From an uncultured Paracoccaceae bacterium (lineage in GTDB: Bacteria; Pseudomonadota; Alphaproteobacteria; Rhodobacterales; Rhodobacteraceae), in contig CANLVP010000002.1 of the NCBI GenBank assembly GCA_947494675.1, positions 558,001-622,000 of the forward strand: a stretch of DNA of 64,000 bases, in the 5' to 3' direction. Numbering within the stretch: the stretch's first letter is position 1; each line of letters begins with the position of its first letter. The notes beneath the pieces are model-generated. The model was not told the DNA's origin, ran no database searches, and saw only the letters and a list, made by a program, of their open reading frames with translations. A program made the position numbers and the translations under genes. This document shows positions 50,255 to 59,198 of the stretch, one piece after another.

Positions 50255-50482
50255 ATGTCACAGATCGTTCATGCGGCGTTTGAAGACGCCCTCCCGCATC
50301 ACCGCAACCTGCCTTCCCTGGCGCGCGTCCTGATTGCAATGGCGGTTGTCGTGACCAAATGGGACACCCTGCGGCGCACCCGACGCACTCTTTCTCAGCT
50401 TGAACCGCACGAGCTGAAAGATGTCGGCATCACCCCCGACATGGCCCGCAAAGAGGTGCAAAAATCCTTCTGGGAACGGTGA
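50255..50482 (+). CDS. DUF1127 (YjiS-like) small protein
   Basis: A 75-residue protein from the ATG at 50255, with AAAGGG ten bases upstream. The C-terminal DUF1127 core is WDTLRRTRRTLSQLEPHELK followed by DVGITPDMARKE, an arginine-rich helix followed by the LxxLxxxxLxDVGI motif. DUF1127 proteins of alphaproteobacteria bind RNA or affect RNA turnover and phosphate metabolism in the few studied cases. A hydrophobic segment (VLIAMAVVVTKW) precedes the core. It is divergent from the MocR gene and probably its target. Confidence 0.88.
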   Translation: MSQIVHAAFEDALPHHRNLPSLARVLIAMAVVVTKWDTLRRTRRTLSQLEPHELKDVGITPDMARKEVQKSFWER

Positions 50483-50510
50483 AAACAGGCAGGTCGGTGA
50501 TCCCGGCCTG

Positions 50511-50930
50511 CTACTTTGGCGGAATGGCGTAGGTCAGCGTCGCACGGGCCACGACATCATTGCTGTCCTCGCTTGATATCAACACATCACCGACGGCCAA
50601 GACCTTGCCCAGCTTCAACAGCTTCACCGTGCCGATCAGATCGCGGTCAGCGACGGGTTTGCGCATGAAATCAATGCTGCAATTCGTGGTTACGGCCAAA
50701 GCCACCGGCCCAATTCGAGATAGCACCGCCAGATAGACCCCAACATCTGCCAGCCCGAACATCGACGGGCCAGAGACTGTGCCACCGGGGCGCAAATGCT
50801 GTGGCCCAACCATCCGCCTGACAATCACGCCGTCATCCGTCACCGCCTCGACCTTGAACTCGCCGCGCACCTCGGGAAAGGCCTCATCCAGAAACCGGTT
50901 CAGTGCCGCCACATCCATCTTTGGTTCCAT
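50511..50930 (-). CDS. PaaI-like hotdog thioesterase
   Basis: A 139-residue protein from the ATG at 50930; the longer frame to 51011 overlaps the divergent gene's start. The hotdog core shows PGGTVSGPSMFGLADVGVYLAVLSRIG, with the Asp catalytic position in the long helix, and TTNCSIDFMRKPVADRDLIG in the second half. It hydrolyses acyl-CoA thioesters; the substrate is not predictable. It is divergent from the enoyl-CoA hydratase gene with a 52-bp gap, so a common promoter region is likely. Confidence 0.87.
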   Translation of the reverse strand: MEPKMDVAALNRFLDEAFPEVRGEFKVEAVTDDGVIVRRMVGPQHLRPGGTVSGPSMFGLADVGVYLAVLSRIGPVALAVTTNCSIDFMRKPVADRDLIGTVKLLKLGKVLAVGDVLISSEDSNDVVARATLTYAIPPK

Positions 50931-50982
50931 CACGATCCATCCTGCCTTACGCTTGATCAAACCTGACCATGCAGAGGCCACA

Positions 50983-51768
50983 ATGACAATCCTGACCCGC
51001 ACAGATCGCAATCATATCGCGACACTGACACTGACCGCGCCGGAGCGGTTAAACGCGCTGTCCGATGCAATGATCGCGACCTTGCACGACACGCTCGATA
51101 CAATCGCGGCGGACCCGGACATCCGGGTGGTGATCATTGCGGGCACAGGCAAAGCCTTTTGCGCGGGTCATGACCTGAAAGAAATGCAAGCGAAACGCGA
51201 CGCGCCGGATCAGGGTGCCGCTGCGATCAAAGACCTCTTTGACCGCTGTGCCACACTGATGTTGCGGATCCAGTCCCTACCCCAACCCGTCATCGCGCAA
51301 GTCCATGGCATTGCCACCGCTGCGGGATGCCAGCTCGTCGCCACCTGCGACTTGGCTGTCGCGACGGATGATTGCCGCTTTGGCGTGAATGGTGTGAATA
51401 TCGGGTTGTTTTGCTCAACCCCTATGGTGGCACTGACCCGCAATATCGGCCGCAAAGCCGCGTTTGAGATGCTGACCACGGGCCGGTTTATCGATGCGGC
51501 AGAGGCAAAATCGCTTGGCCTCATCAACCAGGCCGTCCCAGCAGTAGAATTGAAAAACGCCACTTTTGCGCTGGCTGAAACCATCGCCAGCAAACTCACC
51601 ACCGCCGTGCGGATCGGCAAAGGCGCATTCTACGCGCAAGCTGCTTTGAACACCGACGCCGCATACACACTGGCGGGTGATGTCATGCTTGAAAACATGC
51701 TGAACCCGGACACCGATGAAGGCATCAACGCCTTTCTCGAAAAGCGTAAACCGGATTGGCCCTCCTAA
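50983..51768 (+). CDS. Enoyl-CoA hydratase/isomerase family protein
   Basis: A 261-residue crotonase-fold protein. Conserved segments are ATLTLTAPERLNALSDAMIA, the oxyanion site AGTGKAFCAGHDLKEM, and VIAQVHGIATAAGCQLVATCDLAVATDD. Then comes FGVNGVNIGLFCSTPMVAL, where the usual second catalytic Glu (GLxPxxG) is replaced by FCS, so the reaction may differ from simple hydration (an ECHDC3-type subgroup). The start is the ATG at 50983. It is paired divergently with the thioesterase. Confidence 0.88.
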   Translation: MTILTRTDRNHIATLTLTAPERLNALSDAMIATLHDTLDTIAADPDIRVVIIAGTGKAFCAGHDLKEMQAKRDAPDQGAAAIKDLFDRCATLMLRIQSLPQPVIAQVHGIATAAGCQLVATCDLAVATDDCRFGVNGVNIGLFCSTPMVALTRNIGRKAAFEMLTTGRFIDAAEAKSLGLINQAVPAVELKNATFALAETIASKLTTAVRIGKGAFYAQAALNTDAAYTLAGDVMLENMLNPDTDEGINAFLEKRKPDWPS

Positions 51769-51780
51769 GGGCGTCCTCCG

Positions 51781-53250
51781 CTACAGGCCGTAGATACCGC
51801 TGAACTTCTGCTCCAAATAGCCCAACAAAGGTGCCACATCCGGTGCTTTCCCGGCGGCTCGAGAAATCACATCCTGCGGCTCATAAAGCCCGCCGTGGCG
51901 CTGCACATTTTCACGCAACCACGCGGTCGCTGAGGACGTATCCCCCTTGGCCAAATCATCATCCAATGTCGGCACGGCGGCCTGCAATGCCTCAAACAAG
52001 CAACCCGCATAGACGTTGCCCAGCGAATAGGTCGGGAAGTAGCCAAACAAGCCTTCGGACCAATGCACATCCTGCAAAACCCCGTTTGACGGGCGGTCCA
52101 CAGCATAGCCGAAATCCGTTGCAAACCGGTCATTCCACGCCGCTTCCAAGTCATCGGGCTGCAGATCACCCGCCATCAAAGCGCGCTCAAGATCAAACCG
52201 CAGCATCACGTGCAAATTGTATTGCACCTCGTCCGCTTCGGTGCGGATGAAACCGTCGCTTACGCGGTTCACGCAGGCATAAAACGCCTCTTCATCCGCG
52301 ATGCCAAAGTCCCCAAAGGTGTCGCGCATCTGGCCATAAAGCCAGCCAGTAAATGCGCGACTGCGACCAAGCTGGTTTTCGTAGATCCGGCTTTGACTTT
52401 CGTGCACGCCCATCGACACCCCACGGCCTAAGGGCGTTAAAAGATAAGCGCGATCAATGCCTTGCTCATAAGCGGCGTGGCCGACCTCGTGAATTGTCGA
52501 AAAGAAACAGTTGAACGGATCGCGCGGATTGGTGCGGGTGGTGATGCGCACATCAAGGCCGGACCCGCTGGAAAACGGATGCACGGCCTTGTCGATACGG
52601 CCCGTCTCCAAGTCATATCCAAAGGCCAGCGCGAGCTTCGTCGACAGCGCCATTTGTCCAGCCTCATCAAAGGTTTGATCCAAAGCTGGCGGCGCTGGCT
52701 TGTCCAAAATAGCCGCCCGCAAAGCGACCAAACGGGGTCGCATGGCGTCGAACATTGCGGCAATTTCAGCCTCTGTTGTGCCGAGTTCGTAGTCGGCCAA
52801 AATTGCGTCATAGGGGCGCGCATCACCGGCGATGGCGGCAGCCTCTTCCTGGCGCAGGGCAATGACCTCTTTCAGGATGGGCAAGAAGGCCGCGACATCC
52901 TCTGCTTCCCGGGCATCCGCCCAGATGCGATGGGCCTTGGATGTGGTGCTGGCAAGGGCCACGGCGAGGCGCTCTGGCACCTTGGTATTGCGGGCGTAAT
53001 CCCTTGAAATATGGCGCAGATTTGCGGCGGCAACTTCGCCGTCGGCTTCTGCCTTTGCGAGCCAGTCGCCGATGCGTGGATCAGTGCGGCGGGCATGGAG
53101 GATCGATGCCATCGCGCCGTGCTCTTCCGCCCGTTGATCGACCGCACCGGCGGGCATAACAGTTTCCTGATCCCAGCCAAGACGCCCCGCCACCTGCCCA
53201 AGCGCTCGCGTGGTTTTGTCGAATGCCATCAAGTCGTTATAGGCCGTCAT
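51781..53250 (-). CDS. Thermostable carboxypeptidase (peptidase family M32)
   Basis: A 489-residue protein from the ATG at 53250, which overlaps the ctaA stop (ATGA). The zinc site is FFSTIHEVGHAAYEQG (HExxH), followed by the M32-specific MGVHESQSRIYENQLGRSR, with the third ligand Glu in HESQSR. DVRITTRTNPRDPFNCFFST is another M32 block. It removes C-terminal residues from peptides in the cytosol. Coupling to heme A synthase is probably only operon packing. The N-terminal extension of the open frame to 53322 is ignored. Confidence 0.94.
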   Translation of the reverse strand: MTAYNDLMAFDKTTRALGQVAGRLGWDQETVMPAGAVDQRAEEHGAMASILHARRTDPRIGDWLAKAEADGEVAAANLRHISRDYARNTKVPERLAVALASTTSKAHRIWADAREAEDVAAFLPILKEVIALRQEEAAAIAGDARPYDAILADYELGTTEAEIAAMFDAMRPRLVALRAAILDKPAPPALDQTFDEAGQMALSTKLALAFGYDLETGRIDKAVHPFSSGSGLDVRITTRTNPRDPFNCFFSTIHEVGHAAYEQGIDRAYLLTPLGRGVSMGVHESQSRIYENQLGRSRAFTGWLYGQMRDTFGDFGIADEEAFYACVNRVSDGFIRTEADEVQYNLHVMLRFDLERALMAGDLQPDDLEAAWNDRFATDFGYAVDRPSNGVLQDVHWSEGLFGYFPTYSLGNVYAGCLFEALQAAVPTLDDDLAKGDTSSATAWLRENVQRHGGLYEPQDVISRAAGKAPDVAPLLGYLEQKFSGIYGL

Positions 53251-54392
53251 GCAGGTGTTCCCCGGACAGATTGTGGATGCGGATAGCGGGTCAGGAACCG
53301 GGCCCGCAGGACCAGAACCCAAAGCGCCACCGCGCCCAATTGATGCACAATCGCGATGTGTGCGGGAGCCGAATAGATGACCGTGACGATGCCCAATACG
53401 ATCTGCAAGAACATGACTGCAAACATCATGTTAAAGGCGAATTTCGTGCGGCTATTTGCGATGCTGCGCGCCCGCCACCACAAGAATGCGCCATAGAGGA
53501 ACAGCAGGTATCCGACCATGCGGTGGATGAATTGAACAAGGCCCGCATCCTCAAAGAAGTTGCGCCAGATCGGGGTCAATCCGAAGGGTTCCGGGGGGAA
53601 GAATCCGCCCGCCATTAACGGCCAATCTGGGTAGGCGCGACCGGCGTCAATGCCGGCAACAAGCGCGCCAAGCACGATTTGTAGGAATGTCAGCGCCATT
53701 AACCACGTTACAAGGGTCCAAAAGCCGTTGTCGCCGGACCTGCGGGCCTGCAAAAGATCAGCAGAGCGGCGCGAGAGGGCCAGGATATACCATGCGATGA
53801 AACCCAGGATTACAAAGGCCAGTCCGAGGTGGATCGCCAGCCGGTAGGACGCCACATCAAGCATCCCCGCCTGCAGGCCAGAACTGACCATCCACCAGCC
53901 AATGGCCCCCTGCAGACCACCAAGGGCACCGATGAACACAAGTCGTCCGGTCCAGCCCGAGGGCACCTGTTTACGCAGCAGAAAATACCCGAACCCAAGC
54001 GCCCAGACGAGGCCAATGACCCGGCCCAGCTGACGGTGACCCCATTCCCACCAATAGATGACTTTGAATTCTGAAAGCGTCATCCCCTTGTTTTGCAACT
54101 GATATTCCGGGATCGCGCGGTATTTATCGAACTCAACCTCCCATGCCTCGGCGGACATCGGCGGCATGGCACCGGTCACGGGTTTCCATTCGGTGATCGA
54201 CAGACCGCTATCAGTCAGACGGGTCAGACCACCCACCGCGATCATGATGACCACAAGGGTAAAGAGCACCATCAACCATGCACGGATCGCGCCGCGCGCG
54301 CCCTCACCACCCTTGTCGATCCCGCCGGGTGTGGCGGTCTGTTTTTGGGTGGTGTCAACGTCTTCAAAGATGCTGCGGGGTTTGGTTGCCAT
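53247..54392 (-). CDS. ctaA: Heme A synthase
   Basis: A 381-residue eight-helix inner-membrane protein from the ATG at 54392, preceded by AGGAGAA. It oxidises heme O to heme A for cytochrome c oxidase. The four heme-ligand histidine regions are visible: WWEWGHRQLGRVIG, YRLAIHLGLAF, LVQFIHRMVGYLL and AIVHQLGAVAL. It is the alphaproteobacterial type-2 form without the Bacillus cysteine loop. The upstream 278-bp region holds 11-bp tandem repeats and a parS-like palindrome. Confidence 0.95.
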   Translation of the reverse strand: MATKPRSIFEDVDTTQKQTATPGGIDKGGEGARGAIRAWLMVLFTLVVIMIAVGGLTRLTDSGLSITEWKPVTGAMPPMSAEAWEVEFDKYRAIPEYQLQNKGMTLSEFKVIYWWEWGHRQLGRVIGLVWALGFGYFLLRKQVPSGWTGRLVFIGALGGLQGAIGWWMVSSGLQAGMLDVASYRLAIHLGLAFVILGFIAWYILALSRRSADLLQARRSGDNGFWTLVTWLMALTFLQIVLGALVAGIDAGRAYPDWPLMAGGFFPPEPFGLTPIWRNFFEDAGLVQFIHRMVGYLLFLYGAFLWWRARSIANSRTKFAFNMMFAVMFLQIVLGIVTVIYSAPAHIAIVHQLGAVALWVLVLRARFLTRYPHPQSVRGTPA

Positions 54393-54516
54393 GGGTCTTC
54401 TCCTGCACTTGAGGCGCAACCTAGGTCCCGTGCCGCCAAGGGGCAAGCGGTGCGGTGTCGCGGGGGCCGCGAATCGTGGCGTTAACCGCAATATTAACCA
54501 AGATGAACGAGGTCAC

Positions 54517-54549
54517 AGATGATGCAGAACCCATGCACAACCGATGCAC
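54517..54549 (-). repeat. Three 11-bp tandem repeats upstream of ctaA
   Basis: On the minus strand the units GTGCATCGGTT, GTGCATGGGTT and CTGCATCATCT follow each other without gaps, 125 bp before the ctaA ATG. The middle unit differs by one base from the units upstream of gyrA (22527-22559), in the same orientation to the gene. TTAACC-type sequences lie just downstream in both loci. Confidence 0.6.
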
Positions 54550-54614
54550 GGAAATTTCGCAAATCCGTTTTTTGGGGGGCATTAACGCAGCGTGCTTAAC
54601 CATCTTCGCCAAAA

Positions 54615-54630
54615 TGTTTCGCGCGAAACA
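54615..54630. repeat. parS-like 16-bp palindrome
   Basis: TGTTTCGCGCGAAACA, a perfect palindrome, agrees at 14 of 16 positions with the ParB site TGTTTCACGTGAAACA (central ACGT replaced by GCGC). It lies in the AT-richer gap between ctaA and the membrane protein gene. Confidence 0.5.
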
Positions 54631-54670
54631 TATTATGTCAATTTATCGGAGGGCTGACCGCCCCCCTCGC

Positions 54671-55462
54671 CTATGCCCCCATGAAGCCCGCGTTGAAGAA
54701 CCGGCCCTTGACCAGCCACGCCAGACCAAATGCCATCAGCCCAATCGCCTCGCACCAGAAGGTCAGGTTGAGGCGGTTCCAAAACGGCACCTCCACAATC
54801 AGCCCCACGACGAAATAGAGCGCCATCGCGAACGAGATCACGCCGATGATCAAAGCGCAGAGCCGATAGATCGCGTTGCGCAAGGATTTGATGAAGGTGA
54901 TCTGCCCTGTCGCCGGATTGATGTCGGCTGCACTCACCAGCGGGAACACCTGCCAACAGAAATGGATCATCATGCCAAAGAGCAGGCTGGCGGCGGCGTA
55001 GTGGATGAATTCCACGAAAGCAAAGGCGCGGAACCCGGGGCCTGTGCCGGTGATGGTCTCGGCGGTCGTCGTAACGGTCGAGAACACCCGCGCATCAAAG
55101 GTGCCAGCTTCACAGCCCGGCAGCACGGTGGGAAAGAATGCAACGGCGAAAGCGGCGCAGCCCGCCACCGTGGCGCGGCGGTTGATCTTGGCCGTCTCGC
55201 CCCGATAGGCCACCAACATCGCGCCCGCGATGGCCAGCAGGATCACAAAGACCTCGCCGGACAATCGGGCGTAGTAATAGTGGCTGAGGCTGTCGCGAAA
55301 GCACGCTTGGTTGAAGGTCGTGTCCAGAAAGACCGCCAAGGCTGGCAAGGCCACCCCGATCAGTCCGACGATGGAAATGCGGCGGCGCTGGATGCGCAGG
55401 GCCTCGGCCTCCGTCTGTTGTAGCCAAAGCGGGTCGACGGGCTTGTTAATCTCTGCGGTCAT
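54671..55462 (-). CDS. Uncharacterised polytopic membrane protein
   Basis: A 263-residue protein from the ATG at 55462, with AAAGGGAC upstream. About six to seven hydrophobic segments are visible, e.g. ISIVGLIGVALPALAVFLD, EVFVILLAIAGAMLVAY, VAGCAAFAVAFFPTVLPG and IGLMAFGLAWLVKG. The loop FRDSLSHYYYARLSGEVFV, containing an aromatic run, is distinctive. I do not recognise a named family; it resembles DUF998-like integral membrane proteins only in size and helix count. It is divergent from fumC. Confidence 0.75.
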   Translation of the reverse strand: MTAEINKPVDPLWLQQTEAEALRIQRRRISIVGLIGVALPALAVFLDTTFNQACFRDSLSHYYYARLSGEVFVILLAIAGAMLVAYRGETAKINRRATVAGCAAFAVAFFPTVLPGCEAGTFDARVFSTVTTTAETITGTGPGFRAFAFVEFIHYAAASLLFGMMIHFCWQVFPLVSAADINPATGQITFIKSLRNAIYRLCALIIGVISFAMALYFVVGLIVEVPFWNRLNLTFWCEAIGLMAFGLAWLVKGRFFNAGFMGA

Positions 55463-55579
55463 CAATGTCCCTTTCAAATGGAGGATCCTATGCATGGAAT
55501 TGGGTGGCTGTCATGAATTGCCTTCACCGGGGGAGCGGGCTATCCCTGCGCTGACACTTCAGCAAAAGGGCCATGCCAC

Positions 55580-56971
55580 ATGACCGATACCCGCACCGAG
55601 ACCGACAGCTTTGGCCCATTGGAGGTCCAGGCGGACCGTTATTGGGGGGCGCAAACACAGCGCAGCCTGATGAATTTTCCCATTGGTTGGGAAAAGCAGC
55701 CCGTCGCGATTGTGCGGGCGCTTGGCGTGATCAAACAGGCCTGTGCGATGGCCAACAAGGAACGCGGCAAGCTAGATGCGGAGCGGGCCGATGCGATCAT
55801 CGCAGCCGCCGCCGAAGTGGTGGCAGGCAAGTTGGACGATCACTTCCCTTTGGTCGTGTGGCAGACCGGATCGGGCACACAATCGAACATGAATGCCAAC
55901 GAAGTCATATCGAACCGCGCGATTGAAATGCTCGGCGGCACGATTGGGTCAAAAGACCCGGTGCATCCCAATGATCACTGCAACATGGGGCAATCGTCCA
56001 ACGACACCTTCCCCACTGCGATGCATATTGCTGTGGCGCGCACGGCGCATGACGTGCTGATCCCCGGTCTGGAAAAGCTGCATGATGCGCTGCTGGCCAA
56101 GCAGGATGAGTTTTCGGATATCATCAAAATCGGTCGCACCCATACGATGGACGCCACACCGCTGACGCTGGGACAGGAATTTTCCGGATATGTGCATCAG
56201 ATTTCGCAAGGGCTGCGCCGGATCAAGGCTGCCCTGCCCGCGATCTATGAGCTGGCCCAGGGCGGCACCGCTGTCGGCACCGGGTTGAACAGCCCCAAGG
56301 GCTGGGGTGAGACGGTGGCGGACCATATGGCTGATATCACCGGCCTGCCCTTTGTCACCGCGCCCAACAAGTTTGAGGCGCTGGCCGCCCATGACGCGCT
56401 GGTTGAGATGTCAGGCGCGCTCAAGACGGTTGCGGCCTCAATCTACAAAATTGCTTGCGACATTCGGTTTTTGGGGTCCGGCCCGCGGTGCGGTTTGGGC
56501 GAGCTGATGTTGCCCGAGAATGAGCCGGGGTCGTCGATCATGCCGGGCAAGGTGAACCCGACGCAAGTGGAGGCGATCACGCAGGTCTGTGCGCATGTCA
56601 TGGGCAATGACGCGGCGGTGGGCTTTGCCGGGTCGCAGGGGCATTTTGAGCTGAACGTGATGAAGCCGATGATGGCCTATAACGTATTGCAATCCATGCA
56701 GCTTTTGGGTGATGCCTCTGTCGCGTTTACCGACAATTGCGTGGTGGGCATTCAGGCCGACCGGGTGCGGATTGAAAAGCTGATGCGCGAAAGCCTGATG
56801 CTGGTGACGGCGCTGGCGCCGACCATTGGCTATGACAATGCGACGACGGTGGCCAAGACCGCGCACAAGAACGGCACGACGCTGAAGGAAGAAGCGATCA
56901 ACCTTGGGTTTGTCGATGAGGCAACGTTTGAAGCTGTGGTGCGGCCTGAGGATATGATCGGGCCGAAATGA
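55580..56971 (+). CDS. fumC: Class II fumarate hydratase
   Basis: A 463-residue protein catalysing fumarate to malate in the TCA cycle. The superfamily signature is [13 protein letters not shown] (catalytic Ser loop); other blocks are [38 protein letters not shown] and [20 protein letters not shown]. The length is standard. The stop overlaps the ATG of a DUF4169 gene (ATGA), which in turn overlaps a ribbon-helix-helix gene, giving a coupled three-gene unit. Confidence 0.97.
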   Translation: MTDTRTETDSFGPLEVQADRYWGAQTQRSLMNFPIGWEKQPVAIVRALGVIKQACAMANKERGKLDAERADAIIAAAAEVVAGKLDDHFPLVVWQTGSGTQSNMNANEVISNRAIEMLGGTIGSKDPVHPNDHCNMGQSSNDTFPTAMHIAVARTAHDVLIPGLEKLHDALLAKQDEFSDIIKIGRTHTMDATPLTLGQEFSGYVHQISQGLRRIKAALPAIYELAQGGTAVGTGLNSPKGWGETVADHMADITGLPFVTAPNKFEALAAHDALVEMSGALKTVAASIYKIACDIRFLGSGPRCGLGELMLPENEPGSSIMPGKVNPTQVEAITQVCAHVMGNDAAVGFAGSQGHFELNVMKPMMAYNVLQSMQLLGDASVAFTDNCVVGIQADRVRIEKLMRESLMLVTALAPTIGYDNATTVAKTAHKNGTTLKEEAINLGFVDEATFEAVVRPEDMIGPK

Positions 56972-57147
56972 CCCAGCCGATCAATCTCAACAAGGTGCGC
57001 AAGGCGCGCGACCGCGCGGAGGAGAAGACCCGCGCGGATGCCAATGCAGCCAAACACGGGCGCACCAAGGCGCAGCGCGTGCTGGAGGCAGCGCGCGAGG
57101 CAAAGGCCGCTGAGCGGCTGGATCAGCTGAAGTTTGAAGATGAATAG
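56968..57147 (+). CDS. DUF4169-type small basic protein
   Basis: A 59-residue protein starting inside the fumC stop. The sequence is highly charged and helical: [20 protein letters not shown], then [20 protein letters not shown], typical of DUF4169, a group of Rhodobacterales/Rhizobiales proteins behind fumC. Function unknown; a nucleic-acid or protein-scaffold role is possible. The stop overlaps the start of the RHH gene by 8 bp. Confidence 0.85.
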   Translation: MTQPINLNKVRKARDRAEEKTRADANAAKHGRTKAQRVLEAAREAKAAERLDQLKFEDE

Positions 57148-57364
57148 CGGGCGGCCGGTAAAACGGTCGCTGACGCTGAAAGGACACCGAACGAGCGTGT
57201 CTTTGGAGGATGCGTTTTGGCAGGCCTTCCGCGATCTGGCGGCGCAAAGAGGTCAGACAATCAATGGCTTAGCGGCTGAGATTGATGCTGCGCGCGGCGA
57301 TGTTGGCCTTGCCTCTGCCATGCGGGTGGCGGTTCTGAAGGCCTTGCAGGATCAGTCCGACTGA
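57140..57364 (+). CDS. Ribbon-helix-helix domain protein
   Basis: A 74-residue protein from the ATG at 57140. The RHH_4-type core is RPVKRSLTLKGHRTSVSLED, FWQAFRDLAAQRGQTINGLAA and ASAMRVAVLKAL: one strand followed by two helices, the fold of a dimeric DNA-binding protein. It is coupled by overlap to the DUF4169 gene and so to fumC. Its target is unknown. The 3' end overlaps the convergent gene by 13 bp. Confidence 0.85.
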   Translation: MNSGRPVKRSLTLKGHRTSVSLEDAFWQAFRDLAAQRGQTINGLAAEIDAARGDVGLASAMRVAVLKALQDQSD

Positions 57365-57609
57365 TACAGCGCGGAGCGGATAAGCATCATGGATTCATGT
57401 TCCAGTCGCTCTGATTTGAGCAGCTCTTCTTTCTTGTCCATGGGTGCGCCGGCGGGAAGTTCGAACAGCTGGCTCAGCTCTTCACGCTTGAGGGGGACAG
57501 GTTCGTACCGATCAAAGGCGTCGTCGGGGCGCGAGGCCGCGCCAAAATTTCGCATCGTCCGCCCCAGCGCACCCGCGACATTTGAAAAGGTCGTTCCATA
57601 AATAGACAT
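57352..57609 (-). CDS. Small protein of unknown function
   Basis: An 85-residue protein from the ATG at 57609, with AGGGA eight bases upstream; a GTG at 57672 would add 21 residues. It is amphipathic and soluble: MSIYGTTFSNVAGALGRTMRNFG, then an acidic C-terminal helical part with LKREELSQLFELPAG and KKEELLKSERLEHESMML. No family recognised. The upstream gap contains an AT-rich stretch (TATAAATTATAT near 57736-57747) that may be its promoter. Confidence 0.6.
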   Translation of the reverse strand: MSIYGTTFSNVAGALGRTMRNFGAASRPDDAFDRYEPVPLKREELSQLFELPAGAPMDKKEELLKSERLEHESMMLIRSALYQSD

Positions 57610-57839
57610 CAGCGAGTCCCTAAAGTTGCTGATGCCCCCACGCTGGAACGCTAACACATTGTTAAGGTTCACCGCCCAAAACTTGCCTCAATTTCCGCAT
57701 AAATCCATTGGACGATAGATAAGCCGTTGTTCTATATAAATTATATTGAGGCATTGGCATCCTTGGGCGGGACCGTTGTGATTTCCGACTGAGCGACAAC
57801 CTTTTCAAGGGCGTCCCACCGTTCACAGAAGCGAAACAA

Positions 57840-59198
57840 TCAATCGTCGCGCGGGACGAATCGCAGCCACATGCCCTGAGCGGTGCGAACCGTGAGGTGG
57901 GCCACAGGCTGAGGCACCTTGTCGGCGACAGGTTCAAAGCGGAAGGCGCGCGCAAGTTGGGCCAAAAGCACCACCCCTTCGATCATCGCAAAGCCAGCAC
58001 CGGTGCAGACGCGCGGGCCGGCGGAAAATGGGATATAGGCGTCGCGCTGGCAGGTCTTGCCGTTCTCGGTGGCCCAGCGGGTCGGGTCAAAGCCGTCGGG
58101 GTTGTCCCACAAGCGGTTTTGGCGGTGCAGGTGCCAGGGTGACAGAACGACTTGCGCGCCGGGTTTGACCGGGCGGTCGCGGAACGTCTCAGGGCATGTG
58201 GTTTCGCGCACCATCATCGGCACGGGCGGATAAAGGCGCAGGGTTTCGCGGAAGACGTCGCGGGTGATCTTCAACTTGCTGACGCTGCCAAAGTCGTCTG
58301 TCAGCGATGCAGCCTCGTTCGCGATCTTGTCTTGCCAGTCGGGGTGCGTGGCCAGCAGATAGAGCGCCCACGACAGCGCTGCGGCAGAGGTTTCATGGCC
58401 CGCCAGAAAAAAGATCGCCACCTGATCCACCATTTCATCAACAGTAAATTTTTGTCCGGTCTGCGGATCGCGTGTGGTCATGATTTTGGTAGCCAGATCA
58501 TCCGGTGCCCAACCATGCTCAATCTCGTGCAGGCGATTGCGGGTGATTTTGGTAATCAGGCGCCGGATGGTCTGGGCTGTCGCCTTCGTCTCTGACTTGA
58601 AAAACCGCGGCATCCATGACGGCCCCGGCACAAAGGCCGCGAGGTTCAGGATCGGTTGGCTGCGCTGAAAGGCCTTGAAGGCGTCAAAGACCTGTGTGGC
58701 GATTTGGTCGTCGATGGGCATTGAAAACAGCGTGCGAAAGATCACGTCAGCGGCGGCGTGACTTGTCTCGCCCTCAATTTCCTGCGGGGTGCCATCGGCC
58801 CGCTGCGCCATTCGGGCAACTGCGGCCTCGCTCGCGGCATAGATCGCGGGGTATGTGTCGCGCAAACGGCCACCCTCAAACGCGGGGTCGATGATGCGGC
58901 GCTGGCGTTTCCAAACCTCACCATTGGTCAGAAAGACCGAGTTGCCCAAAAGCGGACGCAACCCTGCGCCAATGCGGTCGGATTTGGGGAAATCGTCGGG
59001 CCGTTCGTTTAGCACGCGTTTCACAAGGCTGGGATCGTTGATCAGGTAGCTGCGAAAGAACGGCGTGCGAAATTCGGCCATCCACGCGCGGTAGAGTTTG
59101 GCCGGTTGTGCCGAGAGGATGTCGGCGCGGAACAGTTTCATATACCGCCAGAGCGAGACCTTTTCGGGGCGTGCTGCGGGTTTGGGCGGCAGCGTCAT
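57840..59198 (-). CDS. Cytochrome P450
   Basis: A 452-residue soluble bacterial P450. The I-helix oxygen-activation motif is FFLAGHETSAAAL, the K-helix ExxR is VFRETLRLYPPVP, the meander leads to FDPTRW, and the heme loop is PFSAGPRVCTGAGFAMIE with the axial Cys. It resembles the CYP family with fatty-acid or terpenoid-like substrates common in Rhodobacterales. The ATG overlaps the stop of the upstream hydrolase gene (ATGA), implying linked function. No ferredoxin or reductase gene is adjacent. Confidence 0.95.
   Translation of the reverse strand: MTLPPKPAARPEKVSLWRYMKLFRADILSAQPAKLYRAWMAEFRTPFFRSYLINDPSLVKRVLNERPDDFPKSDRIGAGLRPLLGNSVFLTNGEVWKRQRRIIDPAFEGGRLRDTYPAIYAASEAAVARMAQRADGTPQEIEGETSHAAADVIFRTLFSMPIDDQIATQVFDAFKAFQRSQPILNLAAFVPGPSWMPRFFKSETKATAQTIRRLITKITRNRLHEIEHGWAPDDLATKIMTTRDPQTGQKFTVDEMVDQVAIFFLAGHETSAAALSWALYLLATHPDWQDKIANEAASLTDDFGSVSKLKITRDVFRETLRLYPPVPMMVRETTCPETFRDRPVKPGAQVVLSPWHLHRQNRLWDNPDGFDPTRWATENGKTCQRDAYIPFSAGPRVCTGAGFAMIEGVVLLAQLARAFRFEPVADKVPQPVAHLTVRTAQGMWLRFVPRDD

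Noticed and set aside
54482-54498. Further CtrA site (TTAACCGCAATATTAACC)
   Set aside because: The half-sites are separated by 8 instead of 7 bp, so it does not meet the consensus.
54615-54630. repABC plasmid-type parS
   Set aside because: The plasmid site is a 16-bp GTT-N4-GC-type palindrome with a different spacing; this element fits only the chromosomal parS pattern, imperfectly.
57662-57955. 97-codon minus-strand frame between the P450 and the small protein
   Set aside because: It overlaps the P450 3' end in another frame and has no ribosome site or family motif.
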